From Amycolatopsis sp. MtRt-6 (lineage in GTDB: Bacteria; Actinomycetota; Actinomycetes; Mycobacteriales; Pseudonocardiaceae): 64,000 nt of DNA. Positions within the stretch are counted from its first letter, which is position 1; each line of letters opens with the position of its first letter. The stretch lies in contig NZ_JADWPD010000023.1 in NCBI RefSeq assembly GCF_017308975.1, forward strand, positions 116,409 through 180,408. The letters run 5' to 3'. Shown one piece after another: positions 59,403 through 64,000 of the stretch. The translations under genes were made by a program, and so were the position numbers. The notes under the pieces were generated by a model that saw only the letters and a program-made list of their open reading frames with translations, was not told where the DNA came from and ran no database searches.

Positions 59403-60146
59403 TTAGAAGGTGGCGGGCTTAGCGAGGTTCCAGACTGACTCGAAGCTCTCCGAGTACGTCTCGAAGAGGTCCCCGGCGGAGAGTCTCCGCAGGTGGAGGG
59501 ATGGGGCGTGGGCTCCCTGGAACCCGTACACGTGCGTGTTGATGATCATCTCGTCGTCGAATCGGAAGATCGAGTTGTAGAGCGTTGTGTTGTGGAACCG
59601 CATCTCGACCCCGTCGACGCCGATCAGCGGCCGGTAGAACGCCAGGGCGTTGCGGATGCGCGCCGCAAGCGTCCCGTCGCCGAGCTGCTCTTCCTCGCCG
59701 CGCAGTGCGACGCTGTCACCCCCGGGGTCTCCGAACACGAGCCGGATCTTCGCGCCGGCCTCTGCCTTGGCTGCCAGGTCCTTGATGAACCGCGGGCGTT
59801 CGACCAGGAACAGAGCTGCATGGACCAGGATCTCGACGGTCTCCGATGCTTCCTTGATCAGCCGGTCCCACAGCTCGACGGGGACGGCGTTGCGATGCGG
59901 GAACACCTGCACCAGTTCAGCGGCGGCCGTCTCGGCCTTGCGCTCCGGGGCCACGGAGTCCGGCCACAGGTAAGTCTCTGACTCGCGCGCCATGGCGGCG
60001 ATCTTGTGCCGATGCTTGGGATAGGGCGTCCGGTTCTTGGTGATCCAGCGCTCGACGGTCTTCTGATCCACCCCCACAGCCTTTGCGACCTGCTCCAATG
60101 TGAGGCCGTTGCGCAGTAGCGCGTCACGCAGGCGTTCGTTCGGCAT
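59403..60146 (-). CDS. XRE-family regulator with DUF5919/PLD-like C terminus
   Basis: A 247-aa protein. An N-terminal helix-turn-helix (about 5-60: LRNGLTLEQVAKAVGVDQKTVERWI) is joined to a 160-residue domain (about 85-245: SETVEILVHAALFLVERPRFI, GAKIRLVFGDPGG, NTTLYNSIFRFDDEMIINTHVYG) like the phospholipase-D-type fold of DUF5919. The classical HxK motif is not obvious. The ATG at 60146 opens into a gap with five GGGACGT-type sites, probably its operators. It pairs with the NUDIX gene and likely represses the divergent small-gene operon. Confidence 0.82.
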   Translation of the reverse strand: MPNERLRDALLRNGLTLEQVAKAVGVDQKTVERWITKNRTPYPKHRHKIAAMARESETYLWPDSVAPERKAETAAAELVQVFPHRNAVPVELWDRLIKEASETVEILVHAALFLVERPRFIKDLAAKAEAGAKIRLVFGDPGGDSVALRGEEEQLGDGTLAARIRNALAFYRPLIGVDGVEMRFHNTTLYNSIFRFDDEMIINTHVYGFQGAHAPSLHLRRLSAGDLFETYSESFESVWNLAKPATF

Positions 60147-60157
60147 CGGCACCCCTT

Positions 60158-60229
60158 GGGACGTGTAGGGACGTCTTCGACGGTACCAGGGACGTCCCAA
60201 GATGTCCCGCCACGTGGTGATCACGTCCC
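60158..60229. promoter_or_regulatory. Cluster of GGGACGT/ACGTCCC sites
   Basis: GGGACGT occurs at 60158 and 60168, 10 bp apart. A full palindrome GGGACGTCCC lies at 60189-60198, a variant TGTCCC at 60203 and ACGTCCC at 60223. All lie within 85 bp upstream of the XRE gene, between it and the divergent operon. This looks like a multi-site operator for the XRE protein; an origin-like function is an alternative. Confidence 0.6.
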
Positions 60230-60300
60230 GCGTTTTGGCGGAGTCTGGGTGTCAGGTTGCCGGGGCAGGCCCGGTGGCCAGGACACCCGAGGAGGTAGGC

Positions 60301-60372
60301 GTGATCATTGAAACCGCCGTCCGGCCGACTGGCTTGGACAAGCGGGCGGTCCCTCGCCGACGTGCGGCGTAG
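60301..60372 (+). CDS. Very small ORF with a strong ribosome-binding site
   Basis: A 23-codon frame starts at GTG 60301, 4 bp after an AGGAGGT box (60290-60296), one of the strongest Shine-Dalgarno sequences in the window. The peptide starts MIIETAVRP and ends with a basic tail rich in Arg and Ala. It ends 12 bp before the next gene. It could be a leader peptide, a small regulator, or simply provide coupling for the downstream gene. Confidence 0.4.
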   Translation: MIIETAVRPTGLDKRAVPRRRAA

Positions 60373-60384
60373 GCGCGGCGTGGC

Positions 60385-60609
60385 ATGCGCGACACGGTTC
60401 AGATCCACGTCACGGCTGATCTGCCGATTCGTGTCCGGGCGCTGACGTACGCAAACCGCGCGGAAGTCCGGTTCGGCAAGGCGTTCCCGGTGGTCCTGCT
60501 CGTGGACTCCGACGCCATCGCCGTACTGCGGAGGGAACTGGACGAGGTCAGCGCGGCACTGGACGCCGCAGCGGCACGAGGCGGAGAACCGCCCGAAGAG
60601 ACCAACTAA
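60385..60609 (+). CDS. Small conserved element protein
   Basis: A 74-aa protein with a beta-alpha pattern (TVQIHVTADLPIRVRALTYANRAEVRFG, FPVVLLVDSDAIAVLRRELDEVSAAL) and a Glu-rich tail. No family is recognised. It opens the rightward small-gene run, 22 bp before the next gene, and was probably acquired with the translocase genes. Confidence 0.6.
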   Translation: MRDTVQIHVTADLPIRVRALTYANRAEVRFGKAFPVVLLVDSDAIAVLRRELDEVSAALDAAAARGGEPPEETN

Positions 60610-60631
60610 CAGACGACACAAGGGATTCAGC

Positions 60632-61078
60632 ATGGCTATCGACAAGGGACACCGGTTCGGGATCGACTTCGATGACGCGTTTCCGCAGGGCTTGGTGATG
60701 GTGGGCGAGGTGTCGCCGGACAACGAGTACCAGTCGCGTGAGGACCGCGCCGCCAATCGCCCGGTGCGGCAGCGGGTCGACGAGATCACGGGTAAGCGGC
60801 AGTGGAAGGTCATGGTCACCGACCCGGCCGAGACCCGCGCCAAGCGAGCCTCCTTCGAGATCACCCTTCTCGCCGACGTCCAGCCCGTGCCGACTACCTC
60901 AGAGGCGCTGCCGGGGATGCGGCCTATCGAGCTGGACGGCCTGACGGCCGAACCGCGCGTGGCGGGACAGGGCGAGTTCAAGTACCAGTCCTACGTGTTC
61001 CGCGCGACCGGCTTCAAGCAGGCCACGAGCAAGCCGTCTCGGTCCGGTGGGACCAGTGAGACGGCGAAGGCGGCGTGA
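60632..61078 (+). CDS. Conserved AICE-type protein of unknown function
   Basis: A 148-aa protein beginning MAIDKGHRFGIDF. It is mainly beta-stranded (KRQWKVMVTDPAE, ASFEITLLADVQPVP, FKYQSYVFRATGF), with a charged tail. Proteins of this size and start commonly precede the FtsK/TraB gene in actinobacterial integrative elements, without known function. Its TGA overlaps the GTG of the next gene (GTGA). Confidence 0.65.
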   Translation: MAIDKGHRFGIDFDDAFPQGLVMVGEVSPDNEYQSREDRAANRPVRQRVDEITGKRQWKVMVTDPAETRAKRASFEITLLADVQPVPTTSEALPGMRPIELDGLTAEPRVAGQGEFKYQSYVFRATGFKQATSKPSRSGGTSETAKAA

Positions 61079-61575
61079 CAGGCATGGGCTTCCGCGAGCA
61101 GGTCGAGGCGTGGGAGCAGGCCTACCGGGACTACATGGCCGCCTGGGAACACGGTCGCGCGGTGCTGTCGCCGGTGAGTGCGACGAACACGGCGAATGCT
61201 GCTCGGCGGGTGTCGCGGGCGTGGCACGAGCTGGCGCAGGTGCGGGGGTTGCCGTGGTGGTGTGTGGCGGCGCTGGAGTCGGCGGCCGAGGGGTTCGCCG
61301 ACCTGGCCCGGGAATGGGAACGACATGACGGCAACGTGGGACGAGCTGGGGCTGCGCTGGACGGTGGGCGCGGGTACCGAGGTGACGGTGGAGGAGACCG
61401 GGACGGGCGCGACGCATCCGCCGGTCCTGGTGCTGGCTGGTGGGCTGTGCGTGGTGACGCTGGTGCCGCCGGAGGACCAGACCGCCTGGACGGGGTGCGC
61501 GGTGTTCCTTCGCCGGCTCCGCGACCACGCCGAGGAACTGGCGGCCCTGCTGGAAGCCCGCGCGGAGAGGCGTGA
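61075..61575 (+). CDS. Small helical protein, 3' end uncertain
   Basis: The frame begins at GTG 61075, overlapping the previous stop. The first about 84 residues look real: helical, Trp- and Ala-rich (FREQVEAWEQAYRDYMAAWEHG, ARRVSRAWHELAQV, WWCVAALESAAEGFADLAREWERHDG). From about 61325 on, the frame runs for 250 bp through the next gene and becomes Gly-rich shadow. The true stop may have been lost by a frameshift near 61325. Function unknown. Confidence 0.5.
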   Translation: MTGMGFREQVEAWEQAYRDYMAAWEHGRAVLSPVSATNTANAARRVSRAWHELAQVRGLPWWCVAALESAAEGFADLAREWERHDGNVGRAGAALDGGRGYRGDGGGDRDGRDASAGPGAGWWAVRGDAGAAGGPDRLDGVRGVPSPAPRPRRGTGGPAGSPRGEA

Positions 61576-61591
61576 CCGTGCGCAAGGGTGA
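61325..61591 (+). CDS. Small conserved element protein
   Basis: An 88-aa protein starting MTATWDELGL, with beta-strands (LRWTVGAGTEVTVEETG, PPVLVLAGGLCVVTLVPP) and a C-terminal helix (CAVFLRRLRDHAEELAALLEARAERR). It is nested in the 3' part of the preceding reading frame and overlaps the next gene by 20 bp. The codon pattern favours this frame over the overlapping one. No named family. Confidence 0.55.
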   Translation: MTATWDELGLRWTVGAGTEVTVEETGTGATHPPVLVLAGGLCVVTLVPPEDQTAWTGCAVFLRRLRDHAEELAALLEARAERRDRAQG

Positions 61592-61823
61592 GCCGAAGAC
61601 GCTGCGGGACGCCCACGAGGTCGTGATGGACCGCCGGCCACCGAACGACGCGAACCCGTCGGTGTGGCTGGCGTTCCGCCTCGGCAACGCGCGGCTGTAC
61701 AAGGCCGTCGCGGACGTCGACCGGGGCCATCACCACGAGGCGCTGTACTGGGCCGGATACGAGGAGCGGAAGGCGGGTGAGATCTCGGCCGAACTCCAGG
61801 CGGAAGGAACGCCCGCTGACTAG
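61572..61823 (+). CDS. AMED_5909-like small protein
   Basis: An 83-aa protein with LRDAHEVVMDRRPPNDANPSVWLAF, ARLYKAVADVDRGHHHEALYWAGYEERKAGEI. The DRGHHHEAL(Y)WAG(Y/H)E stretch resembles a small family named after Amycolatopsis mediterranei AMED_5909, known mainly from such elements; function unknown. The start is GTG 61572, or GTG 61578. The His-rich motif could bind metal. It ends the first small-gene run; a gap with a hairpin follows. Confidence 0.55.
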   Translation: MTVRKGEPKTLRDAHEVVMDRRPPNDANPSVWLAFRLGNARLYKAVADVDRGHHHEALYWAGYEERKAGEISAELQAEGTPAD

Positions 61824-61875
61824 TCCCATGTAGACGAGCGAAAAGTCAACAGTATCAGCGAAAAACGCGCGCTAT

Positions 61876-61898
61876 GACGTGCGTTGATGAAGCACGTC
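61876..61898. other. Inverted repeat in the gap before the transfer genes
   Basis: GACGTGC (61876-61882) and GCACGTC (61892-61898) form a 7-bp stem with a 9-nt loop in the 170-bp gap 61824-61993. No gene lies there. A regulatory site, terminator or cis-acting transfer sequence is possible. Confidence 0.35.
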
Positions 61899-61993
61899 CT
61901 GTTGCGGGTGCGTGTGATCCGTAAGGCGCAGAAGCGGTGCCCGGCTACCAACCTTGCCGCTCCTGCGCTGTCCACAACCAGCGGAAGTGAACA

Positions 61994-62158
61994 ATGACAA
62001 CGCTAAACGATGACAACCGGCGCGCGTCAACGGGGGTCACCCGAACGCGCTGCGCCTCCTGCAAGCGATTCGCCAAGCTCCTGCCCGGCGAGACCAAGTG
62101 CGCGCCCTGCTTGGGAATGCTGCCGTTGGATCTCGACGTGAAGCGGGGTGGTCGGTGA
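61994..62158 (+). CDS. Small zinc-ribbon-like protein
   Basis: A 54-aa protein with two Cys pairs, RCASCKRF and KCAPCLG, 17 residues apart, forming a likely four-cysteine zinc ribbon. The N terminus is MTTLNDDN. It ends with TGA one base before the ATG of the membrane segment ahead of FtsK (62158). Such mini zinc ribbons often bind nucleic acids or act as adaptors. The ORF is too short for most automatic callers. Confidence 0.6.
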   Translation: MTTLNDDNRRASTGVTRTRCASCKRFAKLLPGETKCAPCLGMLPLDLDVKRGGR

Positions 62159-62598
62159 TGTCTCCCGGGTTCGCGGTAGTGGCCCTGGCTGGGCTGGGGC
62201 TCGGTGTGTGGGTGCTGCATAAGATCGGCCGCGCCCTGGCCTCGATTCTGGAAGCCTTGGCTGCGGCGGCCGTGGTGTTCGTGGCCCTGTGGTGGCTGTG
62301 CAAGGCCGTGGTGTGGATGCTCGCGCAGGTTGTGACCGGTGGCGGACCAGCCTCGCCGCAATCGTGGTCTACGGCTGGTGTGAGCTGGTCGGCTGGCTGT
62401 CGCTGGCGATCACCCTCGGCAGTGTCGCGGCGGTCCTCGCGGCGTGGTGGGCGATCGATGCCGTCTCGTTTGATCAGTGGTGCTGGCGGTTCCTGCGCTC
62501 GTGGTGGGCTCGCTGGGTGGTTTACGGGCGGAAGCTGGCGGAGTGGCTGCACGCGTGCGGTCTGTCGGTGCGGGACGAGGCGTTGCCGGTGGTGGTGA
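62158..62598 (+). CDS. Membrane-spanning N-terminal part of a frameshifted FtsK/TraB gene
   Basis: The frame opens at ATG 62158, overlapping the zinc-ribbon stop. The first about 60 residues hold two TM helices (GFAVVALAGLGLGVWVLHKI and ILEALAAAAVVFVALWWLC) and end AQVVT near 62337. Beyond that the frame is shadow. In AICE translocases the sequence after such helices usually continues R-W-R-T-S-L, which is exactly what the other frame supplies from 62337 (CGG TGG CGG ACC). I therefore read this as the 5' part of the translocase gene, split by a -1 frameshift. Confidence 0.5.
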   Translation: MSPGFAVVALAGLGLGVWVLHKIGRALASILEALAAAAVVFVALWWLCKAVVWMLAQVVTGGGPASPQSWSTAGVSWSAGCRWRSPSAVSRRSSRRGGRSMPSRLISGAGGSCARGGLAGWFTGGSWRSGCTRAVCRCGTRRCRWW

Positions 62599-63710
62599 AC
62601 GTAAACCTCGTCGGCCGTCGACGAGCACTGTCCCGCTCGACCTCGACCCGCTCCGGCACCCGGATGCCCAAGGTGCTCGGCGTCCGGTCGGGTGCCTCGT
62701 GGGATGAGGTGCGGGTGGAGCTGGTGGCCGGGCAGAAGCCGGAGGACTTCGACGAGGCCGCCCGGGCTCTGGCCGTTGCGCGGAAGGTCACTCGCTGTCA
62801 GGTCCGCGAGCTGGCCCCTAACGTCGTATCGATCGACTTCCAGCGCCGTGACCTGCTCAGCGGCGGCGTGGCTGGCCCCCAGGTTCCGGACGGCGTCGAC
62901 TCGACCGGCGTGGACCTGCGCAACGTCTGGGCCGGGCGGACCGAGTACGGCCGTGACTGGCGCGTTCCGTTGCTCGGCTCTGGCGCGCACTGCCTGACTG
63001 CCGGTGCGTCGGGTGCAGGGAAGAACAGCGTCATGTGGTGCCCGCTCGTGGCCGCTGCTCCGGCGATCCGGGCCGGGGTGGTGCGCATGTCCGGGATCGA
63101 CCCCAAGGGCATGGAACTGGCCTACGGGCGCGGGATCTTCTCTCGCTACGCCGTGGGCGGCAAGGACGCGGTTGAGCTGCTTGACGGCCTGGTGGAGGAG
63201 ATGGAATCGCGCAAGCGCGCGTTCGCCGGGCGGCTGCGCACGATCCCGGTGTCGACGGAGTATCCGTTGGAGCTGCTGGAGTTCGACGAGATCGGCGCGC
63301 TGACGAAGTACACCGACCGCAAGACCCGCGAGGCCATTGTGGAGCGCGTCGCGCTGCTGACGACGCAAGGGCGTGCGTTGGGGATCTCGGTCCGTGGCTA
63401 TGTCCAGGAGCCCACTAAGGACACCGTGCCGGTCCGGGAGCTGTTCACCCGGCGGGTGTGCCTGCGCGTGACCTCGAAGACGCACGTCGGGATGGTGCTG
63501 GGTGACGGGGCGTATGAGCGCGGGGCGTGGGCGAACCGGATCGGCGACGCTGAGGCCGGAGTCGGTTACGTCTGGGGCGAGGGCATCCGCGAACCGTTGC
63601 GTGTCCGGGCCGGGTGGGTCTCTGACAGCACGGTGAAGGCGCTGGAGGCGTATGTGACCAATGGTGGTGTCGCGGATTTGCGACACGGTGGTGAGGGGGT
63701 GGCCGCGTGA
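62289..63710 (+). CDS. FtsK/SpoIIIE-type DNA translocase (TraB-like)
   Basis: A 473-aa frame whose real similarity starts near 62337. Two TM helices (TSLAAIVVYGWCELVGWLSLAI, VAAVLAAWWAIDAV) are followed by an FtsK-like motor. Walker A reads GASGAGKNS, with Asn in the usual Thr/Ser position; ISGIDPKGMELAYG and Walker B LLEFDEIGALTKY follow, then LTTQGRALGISVRGYVQEPTKDTVPVRELF. AICE translocases of this type move double-stranded DNA between mycelia. The N-terminal helices appear to be in another frame (62158). The final TGA overlaps the next gene start. Confidence 0.8.
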   Translation: MVAVQGRGVDARAGCDRWRTSLAAIVVYGWCELVGWLSLAITLGSVAAVLAAWWAIDAVSFDQWCWRFLRSWWARWVVYGRKLAEWLHACGLSVRDEALPVVVNVNLVGRRRALSRSTSTRSGTRMPKVLGVRSGASWDEVRVELVAGQKPEDFDEAARALAVARKVTRCQVRELAPNVVSIDFQRRDLLSGGVAGPQVPDGVDSTGVDLRNVWAGRTEYGRDWRVPLLGSGAHCLTAGASGAGKNSVMWCPLVAAAPAIRAGVVRMSGIDPKGMELAYGRGIFSRYAVGGKDAVELLDGLVEEMESRKRAFAGRLRTIPVSTEYPLELLEFDEIGALTKYTDRKTREAIVERVALLTTQGRALGISVRGYVQEPTKDTVPVRELFTRRVCLRVTSKTHVGMVLGDGAYERGAWANRIGDAEAGVGYVWGEGIREPLRVRAGWVSDSTVKALEAYVTNGGVADLRHGGEGVAA

Positions 63711-63910
63711 ACCGGCTGATGATCTTCCTCGACGCCATCCGTGACCACCTCGACTCGTATCAGCTGCCGCCGGCCGCGTCGGTCGACGTCAACGCCTGGT
63801 CCAGCCCGATCACGGTTCAGCTCGACGTGGACGGCCTGCCGGAGGTCGCTCGGGCGCTGCTGGTGTGGACCCAGGGTCTGCCCAGGGTCTGGTTGACACC
63901 TCATCTGTGA
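63707..63910 (+). CDS. Small transfer-region protein, probably truncated
   Basis: A 67-aa frame starting at GTG 63707, overlapping the translocase stop by 4 bp. MIFLDAIRDHLDSYQLPP and SPITVQLDVDGLPEVARALLVW look like a real small protein. From about 63870 the sequence changes to a tail that ends at 63910, 30 bp before a transposase start, so the C terminus was probably replaced by IS sequence. Confidence 0.5.
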   Translation: MNRLMIFLDAIRDHLDSYQLPPAASVDVNAWSSPITVQLDVDGLPEVARALLVWTQGLPRVWLTPHL

Positions 63911-63940
63911 GGCTTCGGCCTCGCCTGGAAGGATGTCACC

Positions 63941-64000
63941 GTGCCCAAGCCCTACCCCCGTGAGTTCCGTGACGATGTCGTCGCGGTGGCCCGTCGCGGC
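63941..64000 (+). mobile_element. Start of an IS3-family transposase OrfA (partial)
   Basis: From GTG 63941, preceded by GGAAGGATG, the frame reads MPKPYPREFRDDVVAVARRG and runs off the window. The P-K-x-Y-P-x-E-F-R-x-D-V-V start is characteristic of OrfA (HTH protein) of IS3-type insertion sequences in actinobacteria. The left end of the IS probably lies near 63880-63900; the terminal repeat cannot be verified without the right end. Confidence 0.75.

Larger units (their letters stand above)
55770..64000. mobile_element. Left part of an AICE-like integrative element
   Basis: The element begins where the acyl-CoA dehydrogenase match stops and extends beyond the window. It carries a lower-GC STAND defence-like gene, a NUDIX/XRE pair, a cluster of small genes, and an FtsK/TraB-type translocase gene, the content of actinobacterial integrative and conjugative elements. 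Integrase, excisionase and replication genes are not in view. From 55770 to 56367 I see no gene, only a 10-bp hairpin (56257-56266 with 56270-56279). Confidence 0.65.

Overview
The window is high-GC actinobacterial DNA with GTG starts, ATGA/GTGA gene overlaps, long open shadow frames and actinobacterial families such as Methyltransf_19/DUF574, SAV_2336/FxsT-like proteins and AICE-type FtsK. The gene content fits Amycolatopsis or another member of the Pseudonocardiaceae; this placement is inference. I see no rRNA, tRNA or CRISPR.

1-14.3 kb: catabolism and envelope response. A maleate isomerase-like protein and a GntR/FadR regulator (116-1583) have a TTGTC/GACAA palindrome on the promoter, and a second palindrome of this type lies between divergent gabD and gabT (10.98-13.8 kb). 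The gab side also carries a tartrate/D-malate-type dehydrogenase and a DUF3830 protein. Between them are an OmpR regulator, two duplicated secreted four-cysteine peptides each with its own hairpin, a MacB-like lipoprotein/HlyD/ATPase/permease operon, a divergent sensor kinase, a MerR regulator and a 21-bp tandem repeat.

14.4-21.4 kb: a tightly packed run encoding a Tat-exported protein, a chymotrypsin-fold serine protease, a prenyl diphosphate synthase, a flavin reductase fused to a catalytically degenerate prenyl-synthase domain, a lipoprotein with a degenerate GH6 fold and an FG-GAP protein.

21.5-44.2 kb: a frameshifted aldo/keto reductase, a Roadblock pair, a membrane protein with a type-1 periplasmic binding domain, a 2-hydroxyacid oxidase/TPP-enzyme pair, three DUF574 methyltransferases with a histidine phosphatase, an MFS exporter, a NarL-type two-component pair beside an MMPL exporter, a cyclase-like membrane protein, and fadB/fadA divergent from a regulator with two TetR domains.

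44.3-54.5 kb: the most interesting chromosomal locus. A 60-aa FxsA-like RiPP precursor is followed by an HExxH peptide hydroxylase. Facing them is an operon for a cyclase-like protein, a VMAP-like protein, a MoxR AAA+ ATPase and a 1480-aa vWA-NB-ARC-TPR (FxsT-like) protein. It looks like a merger of an FxSxx-type peptide system with a vWA-MoxR-VMAP conflict system, and no radical SAM enzyme is visible.

54.6-64 kb: a degraded ltrA and the last 31 codons of an acyl-CoA dehydrogenase mark the left edge of an integrative element. The element carries a lower-GC HEPN-NB-ARC-TPR-cold-shock-domain protein, a NUDIX/XRE pair divergent from a small-gene operon with GGGACGT repeats between, an apparently frameshifted FtsK/TraB gene, and the start of an IS3-type transposase at the window edge.
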